Positions 41,987 through 51,873 are shown, counted from the first letter of the stretch. The stretch is DNA of 64,000 nucleotides from Nocardia aurantia (GCF_009604425.1 NZ_WEGI01000005.1:372001-436000), one strand, 5' to 3'. Numbers and translations are program-made. The notes: a model not told the origin generated them from the letters alone.

Positions 41987-42535
41987 TCACGCTCCGTGCC
42001 GCTGCCGGAACGCCGCGCTCTTGGCCCGGTTGCCGCAACCGGCCATATCGCACCAGCGGCGTGAGCCGCCGCGCGAGGTGTCGACGTACAACCGGGTGCA
42101 GGTGTCCCGGCCGCACTGTTTGACGCGGGACCGGTCCGGGCTGCCGAGCAGTTCGATCGCCGACCGGGCGATCGCGGCGAGCGCGGCGTCGACGGTGCCG
42201 GTGCGCCGGACGACCCCGTCGGCGACCAGTTCCACCCGAGGCGGGCAGCCGCGGGCGACCTCGTTGAGCAGCGCCGAATCCGCGGGGTCGAACGGTTCGC
42301 CGTGCAGGGCGCCGACGCCGAGCCGGTAGATCGCCTCGCGGAGCTCCACGGCCGGTCGCAGCGCCTCGGCGTCGCCCGCCGGGACGGCATCGAGCAGTCC
42401 GGCGGCGACCAGCCAGTCCGCCAGATCGGCGGCGGTGACCAGCCGGTCGCGGTACTCCGTGGTGCGCGCCTCGACGGTACCGGCGTAGTCCAGGGCGAGA
42501 TTCCCGCTGACGAAGGTGAACACCTCTCCGATCAT
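41987..42535 (-). CDS. CGNR zinc-finger transcriptional regulator (ABATE-type)
   Basis: A 182-residue protein with an N-terminal ABATE-like stress-sensing domain (FVSGNLALDYAGTVEART near residue 10). The C-terminal CGNR zinc finger reads KQCGRDTCTRLYVDTSRGGSRRWCDMAGCGNRAKSAAFRQRH, the Cys residues forming the metal site and the tail binding DNA. CGNR proteins are usually local regulators. It is divergent from an EamA exporter across 72 bp holding three copies of GGTTACT, so it very probably controls that exporter and itself. Convergent with the GT87 gene, 12 bp apart. Confidence 0.88.
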   Translation of the reverse strand: MIGEVFTFVSGNLALDYAGTVEARTTEYRDRLVTAADLADWLVAAGLLDAVPAGDAEALRPAVELREAIYRLGVGALHGEPFDPADSALLNEVARGCPPRVELVADGVVRRTGTVDAALAAIARSAIELLGSPDRSRVKQCGRDTCTRLYVDTSRGGSRRWCDMAGCGNRAKSAAFRQRHGA

Positions 42536-42540
42536 AACCG

Positions 42541-42595
42541 CCTTGACAGGTTACTGTGGGCGATGTGACAGTAGTAACCAGTCAAGGTGGTTACT
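42541..42595. promoter_or_regulatory. Triple GGTTACT boxes in the CGNR/EamA divergent promoter
   Basis: CCTTGACAGGTTACT (42541-42555) is matched at 14 of 15 positions by the complement of AGTAACCAGTCAAGG (42573-42587), a large inverted repeat with a 17-bp spacer. A third GGTTACT lies at 42589-42595. The repeats include TTGACA/TTGACT -35-like hexamers on both strands, so binding would block both promoters. Confidence 0.7.
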
Positions 42596-42607
42596 TTGGG
42601 AGGATCG

Positions 42608-43561
42608 ATGCACACTCGGGCATTGACGGTGGCGGCGCCGACGGCCTTCGTCCTCATGTGGAGCAGCGCGTTCATCGCGGGAGTCGTCGGAGTCGGCGCG
42701 GCGCCTCCGATGTTGTTGCTGTTCGGCCGATTCGGCCTGGCCGGTCTGGCGCTCGCGGCGTATGCCGTTGTGGCGCATGCCGAATGGCCGCGCGGACGGC
42801 AGCTGGCCCATGCAATCGTGGCGGGTCTGCTGATGCAGATCGTCCAGTTCGGCGCCTTCTACACGGCCATGGCCGAACATGTCTCTGCGGCAGTGGTTTC
42901 CCTGGTGCAGGGCCTCAACCCGGTGGTGATCGCGCTGTTCGCCGGCCGGGTGCTGGGGGAGCGGGTGTCCCGCCGGCAGTGGCTGGGTTTCGCCGTTGGT
43001 GGCGTCGGCGTCGCGCTGGCGGTCGCCGATCAGTCGGCGTTGTCGATGGCCGGCCTGCTGCTCTGCGTCGTCGGCCTGCTGGGCCTGAGTCTGGGGACGG
43101 TGTACCAGAAACGATTCACTCCGGAGATCGACTCCCGATCGGCCACCGCGGTACACGCGCTGGCCAGCGCCCCGGTCGCGGGCCTGCTCGCCCTGGCCCA
43201 CCACGATTTCCACGTGGCGGATCCCGCGCGCTTCGCGGGCGCCCTGGCGTGGATGGTGCTGGTGAATGCGATGGGCGCGTTCCTGTTGCTGAACGCCATG
43301 TTGCGCCGCTGGGACACCACCCGAGTCGGCAGACTGTTCTTCGCCACCCCGGCCGTCACCGCGCTGCTGGCCTGGCTGGTGGTGGGCCAGCCGCTGCACC
43401 CGCTGACCGTCGCGGGACTGGCCGTCGGTGTCGTCGGTCTGGTGCTGGCCGCTCGTCGCACCGCACCGTTTACCGAATCGGTTGTCTCCCAGCCTGTTCC
43501 GCTGGCGGCATCCGAGCCGCGCGCGCTCGCCACGCCCCGGCACGTCCGCGCGGCGAGCTGA
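42608..43561 (+). CDS. EamA/DMT-family transporter
   Basis: A 317-residue drug/metabolite transporter with two EamA repeats and ten hydrophobic helices. The first repeat begins ALTVAAPTAFVLMWSSAFIAGVVG, the family signature region, and the second around LLLCVVGLLGLSLGTVYQKRF. The last helix ends with a polar tail. It probably exports a small molecule. ATG 42608 follows GGGAGGATCG. It is under the divergent control region shared with the CGNR regulator and is followed by a strong terminator hairpin. Substrate unknown. Confidence 0.87.
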   Translation: MHTRALTVAAPTAFVLMWSSAFIAGVVGVGAAPPMLLLFGRFGLAGLALAAYAVVAHAEWPRGRQLAHAIVAGLLMQIVQFGAFYTAMAEHVSAAVVSLVQGLNPVVIALFAGRVLGERVSRRQWLGFAVGGVGVALAVADQSALSMAGLLLCVVGLLGLSLGTVYQKRFTPEIDSRSATAVHALASAPVAGLLALAHHDFHVADPARFAGALAWMVLVNAMGAFLLLNAMLRRWDTTRVGRLFFATPAVTALLAWLVVGQPLHPLTVAGLAVGVVGLVLAARRTAPFTESVVSQPVPLAASEPRALATPRHVRAAS

Positions 43562-43576
43562 CCGCGTCGATGCAGT

Positions 43577-43605
43577 GTCGGCCCGCCCCTGCGGGGCAGG
43601 CCGAC
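43577..43605 (+). terminator. Terminator after the EamA transporter
   Basis: GTCGGCC-GCCCC pairs with GGGGC-GGCCGAC, a 12-bp stem with one internal C/A mismatch and a 3-base loop, 15 bp past the stop. It is probably intrinsic, though without a clear T-run. The remaining 168 bp to the MerR stop hold nothing recognisable. Confidence 0.65.
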
Positions 43606-43773
43606 CATGCTGTCGTCACAGCCGGGGCGGTCGGCCACTCGACCGCGAGTGCCGAGACGCCGGTGCGCACTCATCGCTGAAATTGTTGGTACGCAAGCGG
43701 TTCCGCGCCCGTCGCGCGGAGCCGGGAAAGCCCGTCGGTTCGGCCGGTCGGCGGTCGCCCGTCCGCCGCGCCC

Positions 43774-44172
43774 TCACGCTGCGACGGGAACCCGCAGCAT
43801 CGAGGTGAATTCGGGGCAGTCCACCAGCAGCGCGTGATCACAGGTAGCGGCGTGGTCCAGGGCGTCGCGCATCCGGATCAGCCGGGCGATGTCCTCGTCG
43901 ACCTCGCGCGCCTTCGCCGAGAGTCGTTCGCGCAGTGCCGTATCGCCCGGTGTGGCGCGCAGGACCCGCTCGATCTCGGCGATGGTGAATCCCGCGCGGC
44001 GGGCGCAGGAGATCAACGCCAGGCGGGTGACCACCTCGGGGGCGTAACTGCGGCGCAGCCCGTTGCGGCCGGCGGGGACGATCAGGCCCTTCTTCTCGTA
44101 GAAGCGCAGGGCCGAGGGTGCGAGCCCGGATCGCGCCGCCACCTCGGCGATGTCGAGCAGATCGGAATCCAT
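43774..44172 (-). CDS. MerR-family transcriptional regulator
   Basis: A 132-residue MerR protein. The N-terminal winged helix is LLDIAEVAARSGLAPSALRFYEKKGLIVPAGRNGLRRSYAPEVV, then ISCARRAGFTIAEIERVL and a dimerisation helix to ~110. The C-terminal tail has Cys in HAATCDHALLVDCPEF; this pair could bind a metal or be redox-active, as in SoxR-related members, but spacing is not a known SoxR cluster. ATG 44172 is chosen with GGAGC near it; an upstream ATG lies inside the operator. It is divergent from an MBL-fold gene over a 24-bp palindrome, so that gene is the probable target. Confidence 0.87.
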   Translation of the reverse strand: MDSDLLDIAEVAARSGLAPSALRFYEKKGLIVPAGRNGLRRSYAPEVVTRLALISCARRAGFTIAEIERVLRATPGDTALRERLSAKAREVDEDIARLIRMRDALDHAATCDHALLVDCPEFTSMLRVPVAA

Positions 44173-44182
44173 CGCGGCTCCT

Positions 44183-44206
44183 TGACTTGAAGTGCAGTTC
44201 AAGTCA
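44183..44206. promoter_or_regulatory. 24-bp MerR operator palindrome with long promoter spacer
   Basis: Arms TGACTTGAA and TTCAAGTCA are perfect complements around GTGCAG. On the plus strand TTGACT at 44182-44187 is followed after 19 bp by CAGACT, the long spacer typical of MerR-activated promoters. It lies between divergent merR (44172) and the MBL gene (44220). Confidence 0.75.
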
Positions 44207-44219
44207 CAGACTAGCCGAC

Positions 44220-45032
44220 ATGACGATTCATCACCTCAACTGCGGATCCGTCCGGCGGATCGAAGCGACCTATTCCGGCCCGGAGCCCGCCGCGGCCGTC
44301 AACCACTGCCTGCTGGTCGAGACCGGCGACGGCCTGGTCCTGGTGGAGACGGGAATGGGCCTCGACGATGTGCGCGACCCGGACGGCACCCTCGGCGCGG
44401 AATGGGTGGCGATGGCGGGCCCGGTCCTGGACGAGGCCGAGACGGCGATCCAGCAGATCCGGCGGCTCGGCCACGACCCCGCGGACGTGCGGCACATCCT
44501 GCTGACCCACCTCGACGTCGACCACTGCGGCGGGCTACCGGACTTCCCGCAGGCCGACGTGCACGTGCTGACGGCCGAACTCGACGCCGCGCTGGCCGAG
44601 GCGCCGTCGCGGCGCTACCGACCGGCGCACTGGGCACACGGACCCAGGTGGGTCACCCACACCGCGCGGCGCGATCGTGACTGGTTCGGCTTCGACGCGA
44701 TCGAACCGGCCGGCCTACCGCCGGAGTTCCTGTTGGTCCCACTGGGCGGGCACACCGCCGGACATACCGGTATCGCGGTGCGCGACGGCGACCGATGGCT
44801 GCTGCACTGCGGGGATGCCTACTACTACCACCGCGAACTGGACGAGGAGCACCATCCGCATCCGATCCTGGACATGGTCCAGACCGGCTTCGAGGTGCAC
44901 CGGGACCTACGGCTCGGCACACAGGCGCGGCTGCGCGAACTGGTCCGGCGGCACGGCGACGAGGTGACCACGATCAGTGCCCATGATCCGTGGGAATGGC
45001 AACGGCTGGTTCGGGATTCGGTAGCGGCCTGA
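44220..45032 (+). CDS. Metallo-beta-lactamase-fold hydrolase (lactonase-like)
   Basis: A 270-residue MBL-fold enzyme. The metal motif reads [12 protein letters not shown], that is HxDxDH with Asp instead of the usual second His, a variant seen in some lactonase-like members. [14 protein letters not shown] and [11 protein letters not shown] supply the later His and Asp, and ISAHDPWEW the last His. It opens with [13 protein letters not shown]. It is probably activated by the divergent MerR protein through the long-spacer promoter. Its last 59 bp overlap the convergent GT87 gene. Not similar to the MBL gene at 12767 beyond the fold. Confidence 0.85.
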   Translation: MTIHHLNCGSVRRIEATYSGPEPAAAVNHCLLVETGDGLVLVETGMGLDDVRDPDGTLGAEWVAMAGPVLDEAETAIQQIRRLGHDPADVRHILLTHLDVDHCGGLPDFPQADVHVLTAELDAALAEAPSRRYRPAHWAHGPRWVTHTARRDRDWFGFDAIEPAGLPPEFLLVPLGGHTAGHTGIAVRDGDRWLLHCGDAYYYHRELDEEHHPHPILDMVQTGFEVHRDLRLGTQARLRELVRRHGDEVTTISAHDPWEWQRLVRDSVAA

Positions 45033-46719
45033 GCGATGGCGGGGTGGGTTGCGGTTGCAGGGCGAGCGGCAGCCAGGGCAGCAGCGGGTCGACCGCGTGG
45101 TCCAGGATGCCGCCCCCCGGATCGTCGACCCCGCCCCGTCGCACGGGATCGGTTGCGGGCCGGTAGATCTCCCGGATGATCAGGGCACACAGCCCGACGA
45201 CGGCCAGATCCCGCAGCGCCACCGTGCCGGTGAACCACTGCTCCGGCACGCCCTTGCGGTCGGTGCCCAGGTAGTAGTACATCCGGGGGAACCACACCAG
45301 GGCGTCGATCGTCATCCACGCCAACAGGATTCGCCGATGCGGCAGCGCCAGCACGGCCAGCGGGACCAGCCACAGCGAATACTGCGGGCTCCACACCTTG
45401 TTGGTGATCAGGAAGGCCGCCACCACCAGGAATGCCAACTGCGCCAACCGCGGCCGGCGCGGCGCGGTGAGCCCGATGTAGGCGATGACCGCGCAGGCGA
45501 CCAGGAACAGCAGCAGCGACACGGCATTCAGCAGGGTCGGTGTGTGCTCCGGATTCAGCGGACCGTCGAAACCCTGCCAGCCGGTGAACGAGGTCACCAC
45601 GTTGTAGATCGAATCCGGGTCGGCGTGCCGTTCGGTGTTGAGTCGGAAGAACTCCCACCAGCCGCCCCGGAACGGCAGGGCGATGGGCAGATTCACCGCC
45701 AGCCACGCGACCGCGGCCCCGGCGACGGTCAGACCCGCGGCGCGCAACGGACGGATCCGCGCGCCGGCCAGATATTCGCGGATCGCATCGCCGGTGTCGA
45801 TCCCGCGGTGCCACAACAGGTCTCGCAGGCCGGGCAGTCGTTGCCGACTGTCGGTGCGCAGGCACAGCAGCACGATCGGGCCGAGCAGCAGCAGCGGATA
45901 CAGCTTCGCCGCCCCGCCCAGTCCGAGCAGGATCCCGGCCAGTACCGGCCGCCGGCGCGCCCAGGCCAGCATCCCGCCGGCCGCGAACGCCGTGGCCAGC
46001 GCGTCGAAATTGGTGAAGATGTGCACCAGGACCAGCGGCGAGAGCGCGACCAGCGCGGCATCCCACACCCGCCGCCCGGCCAGCTGCGACGAGGCCCACA
46101 CGGTCACCAGCCAGGCCATCGCCAGACCCAGTGCGGCGGTGTCGAAGTACAGCACCACCGGCAGCGCCTTGGGCGTCAGCCGGATCCGGCTCCAGGCGTA
46201 CGAGACCTCCGCGGCGCCGTACTGATAGAGCCCGGACAACACCGGATATTCCATGTACCGGGTGTGCGGGCGGCCGTCGCCGTCGAAGTCGGTCCACTGT
46301 TTGCGGTACGGGAACGCGAGTTCGTTGAGATGTTCGGCGCCGTAGAGCGGGACGGTGTCCGAATAGCACATCGCCACGTACTGCCGGCCGTTGGACCAGT
46401 CCAGCGTGAGCTGGCCGGAACTGTCCGTGGTCTGCTGGATGCAGGCGGCCTTGCCGGCCCAGCCCAGCGCCAGGAACACCAGGGCGAAGGCCAGCAGGAC
46501 GCGCAGCGGCGTCCAGAACCGGACCCGGCCGATGAGGGCGTGCTCACCGACCGGCCCGCCCACGATCGGGGACAGTTGCGCGGCCAGCGTGTCGGTGCGA
46601 CTCGGCTTGTCCCGGCGGTCCACCGACCGCAGGTTCGCCGCCAGCGGCACCGGCGACGTCTCCCCCGACACCGGCGCGTCGCTCACGGCCGGTGTCCGCA
46701 CCAGTTGCTGCTCGGTCAC
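44974..46719 (-). CDS. GT87-family glycosyltransferase-like membrane protein (Rv0051-like)
   Basis: A 581-residue polytopic membrane protein of the GT87/DUF2029 family. It has a ~75-residue cytoplasmic N-terminus, then about eleven helices, with [43 protein letters not shown] and [15 protein letters not shown]. By position after ponA1 it corresponds to mycobacterial Rv0051 (synteny). It starts 11 bp downstream of the PBP gene, in the same operon, and its last 59 bp overlap the convergent MBL gene. A role in cell-envelope glycosylation is inferred from family and neighbours. Confidence 0.87.
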   Translation of the reverse strand: MTEQQLVRTPAVSDAPVSGETSPVPLAANLRSVDRRDKPSRTDTLAAQLSPIVGGPVGEHALIGRVRFWTPLRVLLAFALVFLALGWAGKAACIQQTTDSSGQLTLDWSNGRQYVAMCYSDTVPLYGAEHLNELAFPYRKQWTDFDGDGRPHTRYMEYPVLSGLYQYGAAEVSYAWSRIRLTPKALPVVLYFDTAALGLAMAWLVTVWASSQLAGRRVWDAALVALSPLVLVHIFTNFDALATAFAAGGMLAWARRRPVLAGILLGLGGAAKLYPLLLLGPIVLLCLRTDSRQRLPGLRDLLWHRGIDTGDAIREYLAGARIRPLRAAGLTVAGAAVAWLAVNLPIALPFRGGWWEFFRLNTERHADPDSIYNVVTSFTGWQGFDGPLNPEHTPTLLNAVSLLLFLVACAVIAYIGLTAPRRPRLAQLAFLVVAAFLITNKVWSPQYSLWLVPLAVLALPHRRILLAWMTIDALVWFPRMYYYLGTDRKGVPEQWFTGTVALRDLAVVGLCALIIREIYRPATDPVRRGGVDDPGGGILDHAVDPLLPWLPLALQPQPTPPSLRPLPNPEPAVAIPTDHGH

Positions 46720-46730
46720 GGGACCAGAGG

Positions 46731-49508
46731 CTACCGTTGCCGAGTCGGATAGGTCCCGGTCCCGGCGCCGCCCTGGGAGTATCCGCCGCCGCCACCACCG
46801 CTGGTGGTCGGCGCCGCGCCCTCCGAGGTGGCCATCGGCTGACCGGGCAACGGGCCCGGCCCCGACTCCTGCTGCTCGTCCGGTTGCTGCTGTTGCTGCG
46901 GCTGCTGCCGCGGGTTGGGCGCGAGCCCGGGGACCGGGATCTTCACGCCGGGCAGGATCTCCACCTGCGACGGGGTGACCACCACCGGCGGCTCGAACGG
47001 CGCACGCGGGGTCGTCGACGCCGGCGTGTACGGCGCGGACCAGGACGGCACACCGGCCTGGCCGCCGATCGCGGCGGGCTTCGGGAAGTCCTCGTTCGGC
47101 GTGCCCTTCAGCGCGCCGTCCATGGTGTCCTTCCAGATGTTGGACGGCAGGTTGGAGCCGTACATGATCGCGCCGCCCGGTGTCTTCAATGCGACACCCT
47201 GTTCGGTACCGGCCCAGACGGCGGTCGCGAGCGAGGGGGTGAAGCCGATCATCCAGGCGTCGCGGTTCTGGCCGGTGTCGCCGAGCTGGGTGGTACCGGT
47301 CTTGGCGCCGGACTTACGCCCCCCGGCGAGGTTGTGGTTGAGCGACCAGCCGGCGATCGGCTCCATCGCGGCGACCACGTTGTCGGCCACCGCGGCCGCG
47401 ACCCGCTGCTCGCCGGGCACCTGGCCGCGGTCGAGCAGGACGGTGCCGTCCGCGGCCACGACCTTCTGCACGAAGTGCGGCTTGTGGTAGACGCCGGAGG
47501 CGGCGATCGTCGCGTACGCCGACGCCATGTCCAGCGGGCGGACCTGGTACTGGCCCAGGATGATGCCGTTGTTGGGGCCGTTGCCGTCGGGCTCGGTCAG
47601 GGTCTTGCCGACGCCCTGGATGGTGTCCGGGATGCCGAGCTTGTGCGCCATCGCGGCGATCTTCTCCGGGCCGTTCGGCATGTCCAGCTCCATGCGGTAG
47701 AAGCTGGTGTTCAGCGAGCGCTTGAGGGCCTCGGCGATGGTGCAGGTGCCACAGGTCTCGCCCTCGGCGTTGGTGATCTTGATGCCGTTCACGGTGAGAT
47801 CCGCGCTGTCGTACATCGTCGACAGCGGCTTGCCCAGCTCCAGATTCTCCGCCAGGCCGAACACCTTGAACGTCGAACCGGACATCAGGCCGGCGTTGGC
47901 GAAGTCGAAGCCCTGACCGTTGTCGCCGCCGTAGTACGCCTTCACGGCGCCCGTCTTCGGGTCGATCGACACCGCGGCGGTACGCACCTCGGGCCGCTGG
48001 CCGTCCATGTTCTTGTTCACCGCGTCGATCATGGCCTGCTGAGCCTTGGCGTCGATGGTGGTGGTGATGGTCAGGCCCTGCGTGTTGAGCTGGTGCTCGT
48101 TGATGCCGGCGGCGGACAGCTCGTCCAGCACCTGGGTCTTGATCAGGCCCTCCGGGCCGCTGCCCAGGCCGCCGTCGTTCTCGCGCTGAGCGGCCGTGAC
48201 GACCTGCGGGTACTCCAGCTTCTGCCGGTCGGGCGCGGCCAGGTTGCCCCCGGCGACCATGCCGTCCAGCACGTAGTTCCAGCGGGCCTGCGCACCCTTC
48301 GGGTTCTTCTCCGGATCGAGGTTGGACGGCTGCTGGATGGTGGCCGCCAGCACCGCGCCCTCGGCGACCGTCAGGTCCTGCACCTTCTTGTCGAAGTACG
48401 CCTTGGACGCCGCGTCGATGCCGTACGCGCCACGGCCGAAGTAGATGGTGTTCAGGTACGCGGTGAGGATCTGGTCCTTGCTCCACTGCTGCGCCATCTT
48501 GGACGAGATCACCAGCTCGCGCACCTTGCGGGAGAGCGAATGCTCGTTACCGACCATGGCATTCTTGACGTACTGCTGGGTGATCGTGGAACCACCGCCG
48601 GCGTCGTCCTGGCCGGTGGCGTTGCGGTACAGCGCGCGACCGAAGCCGGAGATGGAGAAGCCCGGGTTGGTGTAGAAGGTGCGGTCCTCGGCCGCGATCA
48701 CCGCGTTACGCACGTGCGGCGGGATCTGGTCGATGGTGACATCGGTGCGGTTGCCCTGCGGCGGCACCACTTTACCGAGCACACTCGTGCCGTCGGCGGC
48801 GAAGATGGTCGCCACCTGGTTGGTCTTCAGATCGTCCGGCTGCGGCACCTTCACCGTGCTGTACGACAGCAGGAACATCGCGCTGGGCGCGATGAACATC
48901 AGCGCGATGAAGACGTAACACACTCGGCGGACGATCCGCCAGGTCGAGCGGCGTCTGCCCGGGGGTCTGCCACCCGGGCCGCGGCCACCGCGGCCCGGAC
49001 CGCTCGGCGGGGCGCCGGAACCGGCCGGGCGCATCGCGCGCTGCACCCGCCGGGTGGGGCTGTCGAGCGCGTCCTTCGGGATCTTCTGGGTGGCCTGGGA
49101 TTCGTTCGGGACCCCGGGCCGCCCGGGTGGTTCGGTCCGGCGGTTCGGGCCGGTCGGCGGGCGGTTCGGATCGCGCGGGGGCTGCCCCCCGCGCGGCGGC
49201 TGCCCGTTGGGCCCGCGCGGTGGCTCGTTCGGGCCGCGCGGCGGCGGGGGACGCCGGGGATCGCCGTCGGCGGGGCCGCGGCGGATCGTCGGATCACCGG
49301 GCTGCGGCGGCCGGCCGGGGGCGCGCGGCGGCTGACCGCCCTGGGGCCCGGGACCCTGCCCTGGACGAACCGGCGGCAGCGGACGTCCCGGCGGCGGCCC
49401 GGCCGGCCGGGGCGGCGGATAGCCCCCCGGGCCCGGTTGTGGGCCCCGCGGGGGGCGTCCGCCTTGCGGTCCATCGTCGTAGGGCGAAGTCACAGGCTGG
49501 ATCTCCAT
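46731..49508 (-). CDS. ponA1: Class A penicillin-binding protein (bifunctional transglycosylase/transpeptidase)
   Basis: A 925-residue class A PBP. A ~190-residue Pro/Gly/Arg-rich cytoplasmic tail is followed by one transmembrane helix (~193-215). The GT51 transglycosylase domain has IAAEDRTFY (E274) and [13 protein letters not shown]. The transpeptidase has SGSTFK (S545, K548), RSLNTSF (S598, N600) and KTGTTQ (K736). A Pro/Gln-rich C-terminal extension ends the protein. A CGTC pair precedes the SLN motif. It follows DUF5318 and precedes GT87, the Rv0049-Rv0050-Rv0051 order, hence the ponA1 symbol. It polymerises and cross-links peptidoglycan at the outer face of the membrane. Confidence 0.95.
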   Translation of the reverse strand: MEIQPVTSPYDDGPQGGRPPRGPQPGPGGYPPPRPAGPPPGRPLPPVRPGQGPGPQGGQPPRAPGRPPQPGDPTIRRGPADGDPRRPPPPRGPNEPPRGPNGQPPRGGQPPRDPNRPPTGPNRRTEPPGRPGVPNESQATQKIPKDALDSPTRRVQRAMRPAGSGAPPSGPGRGGRGPGGRPPGRRRSTWRIVRRVCYVFIALMFIAPSAMFLLSYSTVKVPQPDDLKTNQVATIFAADGTSVLGKVVPPQGNRTDVTIDQIPPHVRNAVIAAEDRTFYTNPGFSISGFGRALYRNATGQDDAGGGSTITQQYVKNAMVGNEHSLSRKVRELVISSKMAQQWSKDQILTAYLNTIYFGRGAYGIDAASKAYFDKKVQDLTVAEGAVLAATIQQPSNLDPEKNPKGAQARWNYVLDGMVAGGNLAAPDRQKLEYPQVVTAAQRENDGGLGSGPEGLIKTQVLDELSAAGINEHQLNTQGLTITTTIDAKAQQAMIDAVNKNMDGQRPEVRTAAVSIDPKTGAVKAYYGGDNGQGFDFANAGLMSGSTFKVFGLAENLELGKPLSTMYDSADLTVNGIKITNAEGETCGTCTIAEALKRSLNTSFYRMELDMPNGPEKIAAMAHKLGIPDTIQGVGKTLTEPDGNGPNNGIILGQYQVRPLDMASAYATIAASGVYHKPHFVQKVVAADGTVLLDRGQVPGEQRVAAAVADNVVAAMEPIAGWSLNHNLAGGRKSGAKTGTTQLGDTGQNRDAWMIGFTPSLATAVWAGTEQGVALKTPGGAIMYGSNLPSNIWKDTMDGALKGTPNEDFPKPAAIGGQAGVPSWSAPYTPASTTPRAPFEPPVVVTPSQVEILPGVKIPVPGLAPNPRQQPQQQQQPDEQQESGPGPLPGQPMATSEGAAPTTSGGGGGGYSQGGAGTGTYPTRQR

Positions 49509-49579
49509 TACTCGAAGTCGGTCCGGGTGGCGCTGGGTACGGGCACGCAGGTGCCCCCCGTCTCAGCCGAAGGTCCCCA

Positions 49580-49990
49580 TCATTCGGCGGCGGTCCGACG
49601 ATTGCCGGCCCGGCGACGAGTCGACGTCGGAGCGCGACCGAGGAGGTAGGACTGCACCAGATGGTTCCAGCTACAGGTCCGACACACCTCGACGACATGC
49701 ACCGAAAACTCCTCGCGGGTTTCGGCCATCCGGGCCAACTCCTCGGGGGTTCGCGCGGAGCCGGCCATCGGACCCAGTCCGTCGCCGTAGACCCACGATA
49801 CGAGGGTCAGTTGCTCCTTGCGGCAGATGGGACAAGTGGAGTCACTCGGCCGGCCGTGAAACTTCGCCGCTCGCAACAGATACGGATTCGCGTCGCAGAC
49901 CTCGGCCATGGCGACGCGGCCCGCATAGACATCGGACAGCAGCAACCGGCGCCGGAGCGCGTAGTCGACCACCTGCCGCTGGATTTGCAC
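49580..49990 (-). CDS. DUF5318 family protein (Rv0049-like)
   Basis: A 136-residue actinobacterial protein of unknown function. It starts VQIQRQVVDYALRRRLLLSDVYAGR, then VCDANPYLLRAAKFHGRPS, and carries two Cys pairs, STCPICRKEQ and EVCRTCSWNHL, suggesting a zinc ribbon. GTG 49990 matches the homologous start (VQRQVVDYALRRR) in mycobacteria; the longer open frame would overlap padR. It lies 71 bp upstream of ponA1 on the same strand and is conserved beside it, so a link with envelope synthesis is likely but unproven. Confidence 0.87.
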   Translation of the reverse strand: MQIQRQVVDYALRRRLLLSDVYAGRVAMAEVCDANPYLLRAAKFHGRPSDSTCPICRKEQLTLVSWVYGDGLGPMAGSARTPEELARMAETREEFSVHVVEVCRTCSWNHLVQSYLLGRAPTSTRRRAGNRRTAAE

Positions 49991-50078
49991 GCCACCCAGA
50001 GTAGCCGCCCGCGCTGAGGCCGGGTGTGGCGCTTTGAGGCCGCTGGGCGGTGGTCTCGAACACCCTGCGCGAAGATGT

Positions 50079-50091
50079 ATCGCTCCGATAT
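50079..50091. promoter_or_regulatory. Candidate PadR operator
   Basis: TATCG-CTC-CGATA is an inverted repeat with 5-bp arms, 55 bp upstream of padR in the padR/DUF5318 divergent region. PadR proteins usually autoregulate through such sites; the assignment is by position only. Confidence 0.35.
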
Positions 50092-50146
50092 AGTGGGTAA
50101 TCGCATCGACGGTTAGGTCTGTACAACAGTCAGGAGGTGAGGCCCG

Positions 50147-50704
50147 ATGCTCGAACTGGCGATTCTCGGGCTGCTCCTGGAGTCGCCCATGCACGGCTAC
50201 GAGCTGCGCAAGCGGCTCACCGGCCTGCTGGGGCCGTTCCGGGCCTTCTCCTACGGATCGCTGTATCCGACCCTGCGACGTATGCAGGAGGACGGACTAC
50301 TCGCCGAGGAGAGCCCGGTCGGGGCGATCACCCGCCGCGCCCGCCGGGTCTATCAACTGACCGAGCTCGGCCGGGAGCGGTTCGGTGAACTGCTCGCCGA
50401 CACCGGCCCGCAGAACTACACGGACGACGGCTTCGGCGTCCACCTCGCCTTCTTCAACCGCACGCCCGCCGAGGCGCGCATGCGGATTCTCGAGGGCAGG
50501 CGACGGCAGGTCGAGGAGCGCCGGGAGGGACTGCGCGAGGCGATCAAACGGGCCAGCGGAACCCTGGATCGCTATACCCGCCAGCTCCACCAACTCGGCC
50601 TCGAATCGAGCGAGCGCGAAGTGCGCTGGCTCAACGAGTTGATTGCAGCAGAGCAATCACTGAACGCGGCACCACAGAAAGAGGGAAATATCGGCCATGA
50701 GTGA
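50147..50704 (+). CDS. PadR-family transcriptional regulator (Rv0047c-like)
   Basis: A 185-residue PadR protein. The winged-helix domain reads [55 protein letters not shown], and the C-terminal VAR-like domain (~95-165) is a long coiled coil. ATG 50147 is preceded by AGGAGG. Its 3' end overlaps ino1 by 8 bp, so the two are translationally coupled. The same pair occurs in mycobacteria as Rv0047c-Rv0046c. It probably tunes inositol synthesis, but the ligand is unknown. Confidence 0.92.
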   Translation: MLELAILGLLLESPMHGYELRKRLTGLLGPFRAFSYGSLYPTLRRMQEDGLLAEESPVGAITRRARRVYQLTELGRERFGELLADTGPQNYTDDGFGVHLAFFNRTPAEARMRILEGRRRQVEERREGLREAIKRASGTLDRYTRQLHQLGLESSEREVRWLNELIAAEQSLNAAPQKEGNIGHE

Positions 50705-51794
50705 TGTCAACACGGCTGAACACGCGAACCAGATTCGCGTCGCCATCGTAGGTGTGGGTAACTGCGCGTCGTCGCTGATCCAGGGCGTCCAGTACTACAA
50801 GGACGCGGACGAGACCTCGACCGTGCCCGGCCTCATGCACGTCAAGTTCGGCCCCTACCACGTCCGCGATGTGAAGTTCGTCGCCGCGTTCGACGTCGAC
50901 GCCAAGAAGGTCGGTTTCGACCTGTCGGACGCGATCTTCGCCAGCGAGAACAACACCATCAAGATCTCCGACGTGCCGCCCACCGGCGTGACCGTGCTGC
51001 GCGGCCCGACGCTGGACGGTATCGGCAAGTACTACGCGGAGACCATCGAGCTGTCCGAGGCCGACCCCGCCGACGTGGTGCAGACGCTGAAGGACGCGAA
51101 GGTCGACGTGATGGTGTCCTACCTGCCGGTGGGCTCCGAGGAGGCCGACAAGTTCTACGCGCAGTGCGCGATCGACGCGGGCGTCGCGTTCGTCAACGCG
51201 CTGCCGGTGTTCATCGCCTCCGACCCGGTGTGGGCGCAGAAGTTCGCCGACGCCGGTGTCCCGATCGTCGGCGACGACATCAAGAGCCAGGTCGGCGCGA
51301 CCATCACCCACCGGGTGATGGCGAAGCTGTTCGAGGATCGCGGCGTCCAGCTCGATCGCACCATGCAGCTGAACGTCGGCGGCAACATGGACTTCAAGAA
51401 CATGCTCGAGCGCGAGCGGCTGGAGTCCAAGAAGATCTCCAAGACCCAGGCTGTCACCAGCAACCTGAAGAAGGAGATGAGCGCCAACGACGTGCACATC
51501 GGCCCGTCCGATCACGTCGGCTGGCTGGACGACCGCAAGTGGGCCTACGTGCGGCTCGAGGGCCGCGCCTTCGGCGACGTGCCGCTGAACCTGGAGTACA
51601 AGCTCGAGGTGTGGGATTCGCCGAACTCGGCGGGCATCATCATCGACGCGATCCGCGCCGCGAAGATTGCCAAGGACCGCGGCCTCGGCGGCCCGATCCT
51701 GCCGGCCTCGGCCTACCTGATGAAGTCGCCCCCGAAGCAGCTGGCCGACGACGTCGCCCGCACCCAGCTCGAGGCGTTCATCATAGGCGCTTGA
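50697..51794 (+). CDS. ino1: Inositol-3-phosphate synthase
   Basis: A 365-residue myo-inositol-1-phosphate synthase converting glucose-6-phosphate to inositol-3-phosphate with NAD as internal cofactor. It has the NAD-binding [51 protein letters not shown], then [15 protein letters not shown] and [28 protein letters not shown], all signature segments of the short actinobacterial form. The product feeds phosphatidylinositol, PIMs and mycothiol, which fits the nearby envelope genes. It overlaps padR by 8 bp. A tandem duplication and terminators follow the stop. Confidence 0.97.
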   Translation: MSDVNTAEHANQIRVAIVGVGNCASSLIQGVQYYKDADETSTVPGLMHVKFGPYHVRDVKFVAAFDVDAKKVGFDLSDAIFASENNTIKISDVPPTGVTVLRGPTLDGIGKYYAETIELSEADPADVVQTLKDAKVDVMVSYLPVGSEEADKFYAQCAIDAGVAFVNALPVFIASDPVWAQKFADAGVPIVGDDIKSQVGATITHRVMAKLFEDRGVQLDRTMQLNVGGNMDFKNMLERERLESKKISKTQAVTSNLKKEMSANDVHIGPSDHVGWLDDRKWAYVRLEGRAFGDVPLNLEYKLEVWDSPNSAGIIIDAIRAAKIAKDRGLGGPILPASAYLMKSPPKQLADDVARTQLEAFIIGA

Positions 51795-51843
51795 CCGCCT
51801 CTCCGCGATTCAGGCCATACCGCCTCTCCGCGATTCAGGCCAT
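51794..51843 (+). repeat. Tandem 25-bp duplication abutting the ino1 stop codon
   Basis: The 25-bp unit at 51794-51818 is repeated exactly at 51819-51843 (key parts ACCGCCTCTCCGCG and ATTCAGGCCAT). The first base is the last base of the ino1 TGA. Confidence 0.92.
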
Positions 51844-51873
51844 GTCGTAGGTGCCTCGGGAGTTGGTTCCAGG

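Noticed and set aside
49991..50194. N-terminal extension of the DUF5318 protein
   Set aside because: It would overlap padR and its operator region; the GTG at 49990 matches the conserved start of the mycobacterial homologue.
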